Shown: positions 1 through 7,126 of the stretch, piece after piece
Layout of the letters: the number at the start of each line of letters is the position of its first letter
How positions within the stretch are numbered: position 1 is the first letter of the stretch
From: Bacillus sp. AFS059628
GTDB lineage: Bacteria; Bacillota; Bacilli; Bacillales; Bacillaceae_G
Direction of reading: 5' to 3'
DNA length: 34,994 bases
Assembly (NCBI RefSeq): GCF_002571225.1
Contig: NZ_NVEC01000019.1
Coordinates: 1-34,994, forward strand
Notes under the pieces: model-generated
What the model was told of the DNA's origin: nothing
Seen by the model: the letters and a program-made list of their open reading frames with translations, nothing else
Database searches by the model: none
Translations under genes and position numbers: made by a program

Positions 1-71
1 ATGGTTGCCTTTTCTCTTCCCTATTTCTTCTTTACTTGCATTTCTTTTGCGCTTTGCTTTCCTTAACTCAT

Positions 72-607
72 CAACTTGCAACACGTTTGCAGTATCCTTT
101 CCCTATTTCTTTCAACTTGCAACAGTATAATTTATTTTTCAACCTAGTAATTTTAAAATTTTCAAGCTATTTTTCTTATATTTTGAGTAAGTTACATACA
201 TAAAATGCAACATGTTTGCGGTATCCTTTCCCTAACTTTCCTACCACTTTTTATCTAATCCTTTATATACCAAGGGTTTAAAGGTTTTTTACTTAATCCT
301 TTATGTATCCTTCAACTTGCAACACGTTTGCGGTATTCATACCCTTATTTTTCACCCAAGATGCAACACTGTTTGCGGTATCCTTTCCCTACTTTCAATC
401 TATAAGTGCCAAAAAACCTTTTATATCAAGGGTAATCATTGCAATTCATTATTAATGATCCTGCTAACCAACTTGCAACACGTTTGCGGTATCCTTTCCC
501 TAACTCCCCTACCATTTTCACTCTAATCCCTTATATATCAAGGGTTTAGATGCTTTTTCTGCTTATTCATATACATATAACCAACTTGCAACACGTTTGC
601 GGTATCC
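72..607 (+). repeat. Iteron array, probable plasmid replication origin
   Basis: A 26-bp unit, CAACTTGCAACACG followed by TTTGCGGTATCC, occurs at 72-97 (one change), 313-338 (one change), 469-494 and 582-607. Shortened copies lie at 206-226 and 361-383, and a fragment at 113-124. Most copies are followed by TTTCCCTA. Equivalent copies are about 112 bp apart (201/313, 357/469, 469/582) because a second conserved block, TTATATATCAAGGGTTTA or similar, lies between them, so the array is a composite tandem repeat. Direct repeats just upstream of a long replication-type gene are the usual layout of an iteron-controlled theta origin. The initiator binding is inferred. Confidence 0.8.
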
Positions 608-667
608 TTAACACAAAAAAAAATTAAGAAATTCTCTTAACCCTTGATACGACTAGCTTTATAAGCT

Positions 668-678
668 GTTGCAAGTTG
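668..678 (-). promoter_or_regulatory. Inverted half-iteron in the rep promoter region
   Basis: GTTGCAAGTTG is the reverse complement of the first 11 bases of the iteron. A short inverted iteron near the promoter of a rep gene is the classical arrangement for autoregulation by the initiator. The block ACCCTTGATA just before it (about 640-650) is likewise an inverted copy of the TATCAAGGGT spacer motif. Confidence 0.5.
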
Positions 679-721
679 CTATTTTTCTTCTTAAAGGAGC
701 ACATTTCAGCAATTTTCATTT

Positions 722-730
722 TGCTATAAT
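722..730 (+). promoter_or_regulatory. Candidate rep promoter (extended -10)
   Basis: TGCTATAAT is a perfect extended -10 element. No good -35 hexamer is seen 16-18 bp upstream, which fits an extended -10 promoter. It lies 67 bp before the rep start codon and downstream of the iterons. Confidence 0.5.
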
Positions 731-796
731 CAAAATTGGAATATTTTATAGTCTTTTGGCATATATTTCTGAATTTGTAGAACGGAGGTGAAAAAG

Positions 797-2506
797 ATGG
801 GGAAATCATTTGTAATACGAAATCAACGTAGTTTAAATGGAGAAACAACCAATGCTGTGCTAGTAACCATAAAATCTTGGCAAAAATTTGTGGAAACATT
901 TGAGGAGAAATACTACAGCTATAAAGATACATATTTAGAAGATATTCTGCAGCACATGACATACGAAGAACGTATTGCTGACGTAGAAGGCTTTGTCGAA
1001 AAAGCCAAGCCATCTTTTTCACGTCGCGCAATGTCTGCAATTGCAGAAAAAACCGGAAGAAAACATAAATTATACGGTATTACGAATGCAGATCTTGAAG
1101 TGTTCTTATACCTACATAAAAAATGCTTTACTAATGGTGTCATTCCTAATGTAACAATACATATGATGTGGGAAGATTACAAGCAATACAAAGAAGAATT
1201 TGCTTATATCCAACACTCTCAATTCTATATTGCATTAAAGAAATTAAGCATACATAACATAATCTCTATCGAAAATGGCATAGATGGCCGATATACAATC
1301 AAACTTCCTCATTTTATGAATGAGGAAACAGAAAAAGCAAATCCATACGTATATATTAGTCCCGTTGTATTTACAAAGGCTTTCTTTAAGCTATCTGTAG
1401 CGGCTAAGAAACTATTCTTAGACATCGCCATGCAACAACATACAGAAACAACATTAAAGCGTTCATTGGACAAGCAGGACGAAAGAGGCAACAAAACTCA
1501 CTTCGGTGGGATGTATCGTTTCTTACATAAAAAATATCCGCATCAAATCCGTGCCGTTATCGACGAATTAACAACGGCATTACCATGTACGGGGAATCCC
1601 CTATTCAAAATTTGCAAAATGCAAAAAGGGGTAAAACATACAAAACGATATACAACTTTATATCTATCTATCCATTCGGACTTCTTATGCTCGAAAGAAG
1701 CTGGAGAAGAACAACACAGGGATCCATTTACACCAAAAGCTACCTATGCTCGTAAGGCGAAATTTATCGAAGCAGTTCTACAAGAGATGAATATCGGTGA
1801 ACTGTCTGCAGACATGAATAAATTCATTCATGTATTAAAGCATACGTGTCATCGTCAAATCCGTAGTGTAATTCGCGGACTTCGTGACATGATTGATAGA
1901 AAAGAAGGATATCCAACAAAAATTGTATATACATTGAAAAAACTATTACATCAAACATCTCAATATCAAATCCTTGATGCAGCTGCGAAAGAAGGTATCT
2001 ACCCTCTTATTGCGCAACATATACCAAAAGAGAGAAATAGTGACCGTGAGCAAGCTGTCTTTAATTTTGGTCTACATTACTCTATGTACTCTCTTCATAA
2101 CATTAAGAAGATGTTTAAAAATGTGCATGCACTACTGAAGCAGAAGTTTGCTGTACCAGTGACGGAAGAGTCTTATCACCGTAATTATCTAAAATACCAG
2201 GAAGAAACGTTATTTAGAAAATATGCATACGATCAAGGTGTGAATCTCCATGCATATATCGCTTTAGAAATTGAAATGCGTGAAAAGCTAAAAGTTCGTG
2301 GTCATAAAGAACGCACGATTCCAAGTGATGTGCGCGAATGGTTTATCGAGGCTATTGATAAGCTGCCACAAGAAAAACTTCGTGTGATTGAGCTACCAAA
2401 GCAGTTTAATTTACTAGAGTTTATGCGTACCTTCGAACATTTAGTACGTGCTGGTATAACAATAACAACTCCAGGTCAGGTGCTAACCGCAATGGAAATA
2501 AAATAA
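797..2506 (+). CDS. Putative plasmid replication initiator, 569 aa
   Basis: Long single gene next to the iteron array. The ATG at 797 is preferred because CGGAGGTG at 783-790 sits 6 bases upstream; a GTG at 788 lies inside that ribosome binding site. The protein is basic and mostly helical, with no signal peptide or membrane segment. I do not recognise a named Rep family (no RepA_N or TubZ-type motif is visible). The region around residues 75-165 has a helix-rich, winged-helix-like pattern ending in a short beta stretch (DGRYTIKLPHF). The replication role is inferred from iterons upstream, gene size and position. Two terminators follow. Alternatives: a large DNA-binding protein of unknown role. 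No partition gene is visible in the window. Confidence 0.6.
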   Translation: MGKSFVIRNQRSLNGETTNAVLVTIKSWQKFVETFEEKYYSYKDTYLEDILQHMTYEERIADVEGFVEKAKPSFSRRAMSAIAEKTGRKHKLYGITNADLEVFLYLHKKCFTNGVIPNVTIHMMWEDYKQYKEEFAYIQHSQFYIALKKLSIHNIISIENGIDGRYTIKLPHFMNEETEKANPYVYISPVVFTKAFFKLSVAAKKLFLDIAMQQHTETTLKRSLDKQDERGNKTHFGGMYRFLHKKYPHQIRAVIDELTTALPCTGNPLFKICKMQKGVKHTKRYTTLYLSIHSDFLCSKEAGEEQHRDPFTPKATYARKAKFIEAVLQEMNIGELSADMNKFIHVLKHTCHRQIRSVIRGLRDMIDRKEGYPTKIVYTLKKLLHQTSQYQILDAAAKEGIYPLIAQHIPKERNSDREQAVFNFGLHYSMYSLHNIKKMFKNVHALLKQKFAVPVTEESYHRNYLKYQEETLFRKYAYDQGVNLHAYIALEIEMREKLKVRGHKERTIPSDVREWFIEAIDKLPQEKLRVIELPKQFNLLEFMRTFEHLVRAGITITTPGQVLTAMEIK

Positions 2507-2514
2507 TAGCAACG

Positions 2515-2561
2515 AGCTCTCTATTTTTGAAAAAATCGAAAATAGAGGGCTATTCGTTTTT
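2515..2561 (+). terminator. Intrinsic terminator after rep
   Basis: AGCTCTCTATTTT (2515-2527) pairs with AAAATAGAGGGCT (2539-2551) over 13 bp with one wobble, and TTTTT follows at 2557. Confidence 0.85.
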
Positions 2562-2614
2562 GTTTCATTAACAATCCTTTTCTACTACTTTATTCATAAA
2601 TACCAAATCAGAAG

Positions 2615-2642
2615 GACTTCATGTAAAATGAAGTCTTTTTTT
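2615..2642 (+). terminator. Second intrinsic terminator after rep
   Basis: GACTTCAT and ATGAAGTC form a perfect 8-bp stem with a 5-base loop, followed directly by seven T residues. It backs up the first terminator about 60 bp upstream. Confidence 0.85.
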
Positions 2643-3302
2643 ATGCACTTCTATACAAATTCTCTTCTACCTATACATAATTCTCCACACAACGCTAGGG
2701 AGTATTCTTCTTATGTAGTAAAACCTATCCCATAATACCTACAAAAAATCAGAAAGAAAATTATAAAAACAGTGGATATGAGGACAAATATAATCAAATG
2801 TGAATAATATTTTCCCAATAGCCTTGAGAATACTAGTGTCGTTGAATATATCTAATAAAAATCATCAATAATAATGTGAGTTATGTGGAAATACTGAGTA
2901 ATGTTAAAAAATAGCAGCCTAATCTGGATAAAATGTGGGTAATTGAACGCTAGATACTGCTATATTTAACAAAATAAAGAAATTAAAGTCTATTTCCATA
3001 GTTGGATAAATATAAAGTAATTTGTATCAATTTCTTTCTGATTTCATGTAGAAACATGTGATTCCCTTTATGCTTTTTTGTAGAATTGATAGTCTAATAA
3101 TCATTGAATTTCTGGATACATTTTCTACTATTTATGATTTTTTACGTTCTAACATCAAATTTTCCCTTGTGGGAGTAGATCTTTCCCCTATTTTTGATAA
3201 CCTATAATAGTTTTATCTTTATTTCTTTTTAATATATAAGATATATATTTATAATAGATTTTATTATTAATAGTATGATTGTTAATAAGATGTCTGACCT
3301 AA
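2643..3302. other. AT-rich spacer, nothing recognised
   Basis: About 660 bases with no open frame behind a ribosome binding site, no clear tandem repeat and no hairpin with a T-run. It could hold a centromere-like or replication-related site, but I see no repeat pattern that supports this. Confidence 0.4.
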
Positions 3303-3331
3303 TTGGAAATATTTATAAATGCCGTTATAAT
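3303..3331 (+). promoter_or_regulatory. Sigma-A type promoter of the 55-aa peptide gene
   Basis: TTGGAA at 3303-3308, a 17-bp spacer, and a perfect TATAAT at 3326-3331. The predicted start near 3338 gives a leader of about 110 nt that contains the hairpin at 3364-3410. Confidence 0.6.
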
Positions 3332-3363
3332 AATGTTAATTAAACATATCATTACCCACATAC

Positions 3364-3412
3364 AAAAGGACAAACCTACGTATCCCTACCAAGGCGAGGT
3401 TTGTCCTTTTTT
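3364..3412 (+). terminator. Leader terminator / attenuator upstream of 55-aa peptide
   Basis: AAAAGGACAAACCT (3364-3377) pairs perfectly with AGGTTTGTCCTTTT (3397-3410), followed by more T residues. It lies between a promoter (3303-3331) and the ribosome binding site of the 3450 gene, so it would end transcription before the gene unless overridden. The loop begins ACGTA. A close relative with a compensatory stem change is found at 26896-26944. Confidence 0.7.
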
Positions 3413-3449
3413 CATTTTAATAAACAATTTTACATTAGGAGGATCAAAC

Positions 3450-3617
3450 ATGACTGTACTAAAAGATACGACTTACATAGAGATGAATAACTATAACGAG
3501 ATTGGATTTTTCAAAGGAGTTTTTTGGGGATTAGTTTTTGTAGTGCCTTTTTGGAGATGCCAGCAACCGTGCGTAGCAAAGGGCGGTAGCAGGTATTTCC
3601 CTTATTTTCTGTTATAA
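3450..3617 (+). CDS. Small hydrophobic protein, 55 aa, unknown function
   Basis: ATG at 3450 follows TTAGGAGG with good spacing. The product starts MTVLKDTTYIEMNNYNEIG and has one hydrophobic segment (FFKGVFWGLVFVVPFW), then a short tail with CQQPC and KGGSRY. One membrane span or a membrane-active peptide is plausible. No family is recognised. It sits behind a promoter and a leader terminator and 27 bp before the recombinase-like gene, so the two could be co-transcribed. A longer frame running from 3303 through the terminator is not the real gene. Function cannot be assigned. Confidence 0.55.
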   Translation: MTVLKDTTYIEMNNYNEIGFFKGVFWGLVFVVPFWRCQQPCVAKGGSRYFPYFLL

Positions 3618-3644
3618 TAATTCCTAAGAAATTAGGTGATTATA

Positions 3645-4592
3645 ATGAACAAAAACATTAATTTAGAAGAAACATTAGCAGCCTTTTCTGCTTATTTAAC
3701 AGAAAAAGGACGGAAACAATCCACGATTGAACGTTATACTTACGATATTAAAGATTTTTATAAGTGGCTAAGAACAAATGAGAAACTTCTACATATCAAA
3801 TCATGGAGTCAACTTTCTGAAGCGGACTATCAGAAGTATTTCTCTGAGTTAGAAAACAAGCGTAAATATTCTCAGAAAACAAGACACAGAATATGGGTGG
3901 TTTTAAAGAAGTTACACATGTTTTTAGGTATAGTTAGTCCATTGGATGGTATTCCTCTCTCTTTAATTCCGGATCAATCACTAGATGAAAATGATTTTAT
4001 TACCGAATTAGAAGAAATGCTTTTAAAACAAACTGTTCTATCCACAAAGGGGTTAACAGAAAGACAAGCTAAATATCGGCCTCTAATCATGGATAGAAAC
4101 GCTTGTATAATTAATTTAATAGTAAACTACGGTTTGTCTTTACAAGAGCTTGTATCGCTTAATATGAGCCATATACAGTTTGCTACAAATACCTTAATTG
4201 TACCTGAAGAAAATGGAGCAACGAGGTCTGTCTCTTTAACTATGGAAGATAAGCAGCAGCTTTACAAGTATTATACGACTATTCCGGACCCCGTAAGGCC
4301 TCGACAACACACAGATAATCCCCTATTTGTGGCATTTGATTTTAATCGAGGTACGTATCGATGGGTGTACGAAAATGATGCACCAAAGGCTTTGTCTGAA
4401 GTTGCTATACAAAAGATGATACGACTTGAAGTGAAACGTGCGGAGTTAAATAGGCGTATCTCTGCACAGCAGATGAGAAACACTTTTATTCTCCGTCTAA
4501 TTAAGCAAGGATTAACTGAAGATGAGTTGGTAAGTAGGATGGGGTTCAAAACTAAAATATCTTTAAAAAGATATTATCAATATTTACAGTGA
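3645..4592 (+). CDS. Tyrosine recombinase-like protein, catalytically degenerate, 315 aa
   Basis: ATG at 3645 is placed after TTAGGTGA; a GTG at 3636 overlaps that site. The N-terminal ~100 residues match a SAM-like core-binding domain (EKGRKQSTIERYTYDIKDF), and the rest follows the XerC/D integrase fold. Key catalytic positions are altered: the usual GLRxxEL motif reads GLSLQEL, so the first arginine is serine (residue 165). The HxLRHTF box reads QQMRNTF, so the histidine is glutamine while the arginine stays. The LGH motif reads MGF. The C-terminal tyrosine (KRYYQYL) is kept. Either it is an atypical recombinase or it binds and bends DNA without cutting. A 20-bp terminator stem follows. Confidence 0.8.
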   Translation: MNKNINLEETLAAFSAYLTEKGRKQSTIERYTYDIKDFYKWLRTNEKLLHIKSWSQLSEADYQKYFSELENKRKYSQKTRHRIWVVLKKLHMFLGIVSPLDGIPLSLIPDQSLDENDFITELEEMLLKQTVLSTKGLTERQAKYRPLIMDRNACIINLIVNYGLSLQELVSLNMSHIQFATNTLIVPEENGATRSVSLTMEDKQQLYKYYTTIPDPVRPRQHTDNPLFVAFDFNRGTYRWVYENDAPKALSEVAIQKMIRLEVKRAELNRRISAQQMRNTFILRLIKQGLTEDELVSRMGFKTKISLKRYYQYLQ

Positions 4593-4611
4593 CCTATATT
4601 AACCATACTAA

Positions 4612-4653
4612 AATAAGAAGACGTGTTCTATAAATAGAATACGTCTTCTTATT
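4612..4653. terminator. Strong bidirectional terminator hairpin
   Basis: AATAAGAAGACGTGTTCTAT (4612-4631) and ATAGAATACGTCTTCTTATT (4634-4653) pair at 19 of 20 positions. It lies between the recombinase gene (+) and the 36-aa gene (-) and can serve both. Confidence 0.75.
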
Positions 4654-4677
4654 AATGTACTTTTCTTTGATTACTTC

Positions 4678-4788
4678 TTACTTTTCCTCATCTATCTTTT
4701 TAATTGCAGCTTCGTTCTGACTGATTATATCTTGAAAATGCTCTTGCTTATTTTCTTCTACAAACTGTATAAGTTCTTCGAATTCCAT
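4678..4788 (-). CDS. Very small acidic helical protein, 36 aa
   Basis: Reading the minus strand, ATG at 4788 follows AAGGTGATAATA. The product starts MEFEELIQFVEENKQ and ends KKIDEEK. It is charged and predicted to be one helix. It is placed back to back with the shared terminator at 4612-4653. Good ribosome binding site, full-length helix and correct terminator support a real gene. Function unknown. Translation on the opposite strand of this stretch is a shadow. Confidence 0.5.
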   Translation of the reverse strand: MEFEELIQFVEENKQEHFQDIISQNEAAIKKIDEEK

Positions 4789-5126
4789 TATTATCACCTT
4801 ATTTCATTAACTTTGATTACTTGTTCTAATTCGAATACAGAAAGTACCTGGATGTGTAAAAATGTCTTTAGGGCATTCCAAACCTCTCAGTGGTCATCTA
4901 ACTGTAAAGCGATAATAAAGTTATTGAATTTTGTTATGAAATACATAAGAGCCTTGCACATTTTATTGTAGCAAGGCTCTTTAAAGTTGTTTAATTTCTT
5001 GTACAATCACTGATTAGGAACTAATGGGTGTAATAATAAAATTGTTTAAAAATTCATTCTTTATACCGCGATCTCGTCTTTTTATGGAAGAAGGAAATAT
5101 TCTAATTTATTTACTCGTTATCACCA
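4789..5126. other. Intergenic region with hairpin and motif copies
   Basis: Holds a stem AAGAGCCTTGC (4947-4957) / GCAAGGCTCTT (4971-4981) with a weak T-run, and copies of an AATAAAGTTGTTTAATTT-like motif at 4914-4933 (divergent), 4982-5001 and 5035-5053. No gene is seen. Confidence 0.5.
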
Positions 5127-5873
5127 TTATTGTTGACTTGACAAATAGTTAGATGCCACTTTGTTTAGAAAATAAGTGTAACCTACTTGCCATTGTTCAA
5201 ACATGTTTCTGTGAAAATCGTCTACAATAAATAGCTCAGTTTGATTTAAGAAATCGTATGGTGTAGATGGATGACCATCTTTTTCTAAAAAGGATAGATG
5301 TTTTTTCACCCGTTCGAAAACCTTTGGGTCGTTTGCGGAGACACCTTCTTGTAAGAATTTAATCATATCTTCATTAAATGATTTTGCTTCAATGGCAGAA
5401 TCATTCATTGATTCTACATCAATAGTTTGATTCGTCAAATCAAAATCATATTCTTTTTTCAAATGTTCGTTTTGACCCTTTAATGCTTCTTGCCATTCTC
5501 CTTCAGTTTTAAAACCCCTAAACATTGATGCCATATCTAAATCGACTCCTTCTTTAGTATTTTTGATGGAGAAATTGATCGTATCAATTAGTTCTTTAAA
5601 TTGATTGATCTTTTGCTCTAGTAAATCCCTTTGCTTAATCAACGTATTCTCTCTGTCGATATTACCATCTAATAATTGTTTAATTTCCTTAAGAGGAAAA
5701 TCCAGCGCTTTGTAAAAAAGAATATGCTGTAGTCGTTCTAAATCCTTTTTTCCGTATAAACGATATCCAGCTTCTGTCGTTTGCTCTGGAATCAAAAGAC
5801 CTATCTTGTGATAATGGTGTAACGTCTTTACTGTTGTATGGGATAGTTTTGCAACTTCATTAACGGTATACAG
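5127..5873 (-). CDS. MerR-family regulator with TipAS-like ligand domain, 248 aa
   Basis: The reading frame from 5795 downward is open to a MerR helix-turn-helix that continues upstream without an ATG: YTVNEVAKLSHTTVKTLHHY then HKIGLLIPEQTTEAGYRLYG. The best start is CTG at 5873, 8 bases after AAAGGAGG; an ATA codon two triplets earlier is too close to the ribosome binding site. Domains: winged helix-turn-helix 1-70, coiled-coil dimer helix about 75-115, then a TipAS-like helical antibiotic-recognition domain to the C terminus. Proteins of this type bind thiopeptide-like or other amphipathic drugs and activate their own or efflux promoters. No target pump lies next to it, so autoregulation through the promoter at 5901-5931 is the visible output. 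A degenerate start codon or a decaying gene is possible. Confidence 0.8.
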   Translation of the reverse strand: MYTVNEVAKLSHTTVKTLHHYHKIGLLIPEQTTEAGYRLYGKKDLERLQHILFYKALDFPLKEIKQLLDGNIDRENTLIKQRDLLEQKINQFKELIDTINFSIKNTKEGVDLDMASMFRGFKTEGEWQEALKGQNEHLKKEYDFDLTNQTIDVESMNDSAIEAKSFNEDMIKFLQEGVSANDPKVFERVKKHLSFLEKDGHPSTPYDFLNQTELFIVDDFHRNMFEQWQVGYTYFLNKVASNYLSSQQ

Positions 5874-5900
5874 CTCTATTTCCTCCTTTCCATGCTCTTT

Positions 5901-5931
5901 ATACTAAAGTATCCTCTAAGGTAAGAGTCAA
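5901..5931 (-). promoter_or_regulatory. MerR-type promoter and operator
   Basis: On the minus strand TTGACT (-35, 5926-5931) and TAGTAT (-10, 5901-5906) are 19 bp apart, the stretched spacing typical of MerR-activated promoters. The spacer and -35 contain the dyad CTCTAAGGTAAGAG (5914-5927). This fits autoregulation of the downstream MerR gene. Confidence 0.65.
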
Positions 5932-5935
5932 CACT

Positions 5936-5977
5936 AAAAAAGGCTATATGTTTTTGTAGATCATATAGCCTTTTTAA
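5936..5977. terminator. Bidirectional terminator hairpin
   Basis: AAAAAAGGCTATATG pairs with CATATAGCCTTTTTAA around an 11-base loop. It separates the MerR promoter from the sparse region to its right and would end minus-strand transcription arriving from the 59-aa zinc-ribbon gene. Confidence 0.7.
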
Positions 5978-6253
5978 TTAAGTTTTCTTGCCTTGATTCT
6001 TAAAAAATATGGTCGTTTAATGGAATAAGATAATTTGCGTTTTTAACCATCTTTATTGTTATTTAACAGCTTTTGTGTGAAAATAATAAAGTTGTTTAAT
6101 TTTGTATCTAGAAATACAGTAACCATCTATCAAAAATGACTGATAGATGGTTACTAAAGACATTTAAAAACCCTAGTATTTCTTCCATTCTATGATTTTT
6201 TAGAGATAATACAGTGGTTTAATTACGGAAGGCGAATCGTTAAGAATAGCCTC
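5978..6253. other. Intergenic region with a perfect 15-bp hairpin
   Basis: The stem runs 6118-6132 and 6141-6155 (AGTAACCATCTATCA and its exact complement) around AAAATGAC, with no T-run on either side. An AATAAAGTTGTTTAATTTTG motif copy is at 6085-6104. No gene is seen. Confidence 0.5.
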
Positions 6254-6433
6254 TTACTTTTTGAAAATCGTTGTATTTTCTATACGAATTGAATCCACTT
6301 CCCCACAATTCAAACAAAATGTGTAAATCTTATTAGAACTTTTAAATGAGCTTTTACTTGGCTTGACAGGTATATAATCTGTAGCTTCTGTAAATTCATT
6401 GTTTCCACATTTCTCACATTTTTTATTTTCCAA
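6254..6433 (-). CDS. Small zinc-ribbon protein, 59 aa
   Basis: The start is TTG at 6433, 8 bases after AGGAGGGATTTTA on the minus strand. The product carries CEKC near residue 6 and CLNC near residue 40, separated by about 30 residues, the layout of a zinc ribbon. The stretch between (DYIPVKPSKSSFKSSNK) is basic. Such small ribbons bind nucleic acid or serve as protein adaptors. It ends KKCEK-type N terminus to TTIFKK C terminus with no membrane segment. A solo gene downstream of the 142-aa gene. Function beyond metal binding is not assignable. Confidence 0.6.
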   Translation of the reverse strand: MENKKCEKCGNNEFTEATDYIPVKPSKSSFKSSNKIYTFCLNCGEVDSIRIENTTIFKK

Positions 6434-6540
6434 TAAAATCCCTCCTAATTACACTTAATGAATATCGAAATATTGATACTTTTATTATACAAAAACATAA
6501 TAAGAGGTGGAATAAAAAACCAATTTCACTCTAGCTTTTC

Positions 6541-6593
6541 AAACAACTTTATTTGTTTTTAAACGACTTTATTGTAAATTAAACAACTTTATT
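6541..6593 (-). repeat. Three direct repeats with exact 20-bp period
   Basis: AAACAACTTTATT (6541-6553), AAACGACTTTATT (6561-6573) and AAACAACTTTATT (6581-6593) are separated by 7-base spacers. The last copy overlaps the end of the 142-aa gene. Single copies in the opposite orientation occur at 4914, 4982, 5035 and 6085. A 20-bp period means about two helix turns, so one protein could contact the same face in each repeat. Confidence 0.7.
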
Positions 6594-7007
6594 ATCTCCG
6601 TACACTAACGATACCTGGAGAGCGCTTTTCCAAACATCCATCCCAACCTCGTTATATTCAGGATTTCCTTTTATAAGGCATGCCTTATGTATAGTAAACG
6701 AAACCGGATCAGCTTTTACATCTTGATATAGTAAAAGTGTAGGAACCCAATCAATTGGAGTATATAGGTGCATAAGATTCTCCAAACATTTCTTTAGAAC
6801 GCTATTGTCTCCTATGCAATGTATTTCACCGCTTATTGTATCCATTATGATTTTTTCACTCGGATGTATCTCTCTAACGTAAAATGGTACTTGTTCTTCA
6901 TAATGTTTATATATCCTTTTAAATGCTTCTATGGCCTTTTCTATTGATGTCGCATTAATAAAACTAATTTTATGTTCCGTAGTAATTTCTAATATGTATA
7001 GGCGCAT
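6579..7007 (-). CDS. Hypothetical protein, 142 aa
   Basis: ATG at 7007 follows AGGGGATGAATAATT. The N terminus (MRLYILEITTEHKISFINAT, then SIEKAIEAFKRIYKHY) has a beta strand, then a helix after a T-S-x-E-x-A pattern; this resembles the 90-aa protein at 19519-19791 (MKFYEVSYGERLAIKIIAAN, SPYEAVGFYL). The two may share a small alpha-beta domain. No catalytic motif is seen. It is the last gene of the minus-strand cluster and is separated from the DndC-like gene by a terminator-like hairpin at 7072-7104. Confidence 0.65.
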   Translation of the reverse strand: MRLYILEITTEHKISFINATSIEKAIEAFKRIYKHYEEQVPFYVREIHPSEKIIMDTISGEIHCIGDNSVLKKCLENLMHLYTPIDWVPTLLLYQDVKADPVSFTIHKACLIKGNPEYNEVGMDVWKSALQVSLVYGDNKVV

Positions 7008-7071
7008 AATTATTCATCCCCTATATTTTCTATATATTAATTGATACATTGTATCTTCTTACTTTTAATTT

Positions 7072-7104
7072 AAAGAAAGTACCTATTTTAATGGTACTCT
7101 CTTT
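7072..7104 (-). terminator. Terminator after DndC-like gene
   Basis: On the minus strand AAAGAGAGTACC pairs with GGTACTTTCTTT (one G-T wobble). The wobble is a mismatch on the plus strand, so the minus-strand RNA is the likely functional one. The T-run is weak. Confidence 0.5.
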
Positions 7105-7126
7105 AAATATATCTCCCATTTATATA

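Noticed and set aside
72-607. CRISPR array
   Set aside because: The repeats are spaced about 112 bp apart, vary in length, and the spacers are themselves related; no cas genes are near.
624-1143. Minus-strand frames in the rep promoter and gene start
   Set aside because: They lie opposite the rep gene, have no ribosome binding site and odd composition.
3303-3617. A 104-codon frame covering promoter, terminator and the peptide gene
   Set aside because: It runs through a perfect terminator stem and starts without a ribosome binding site. The true start is ATG at 3450.
4831-4915. Possible recombinase C-terminal remnant containing an LGHS-like word
   Set aside because: Only a few residues agree and no tyrosine motif follows.
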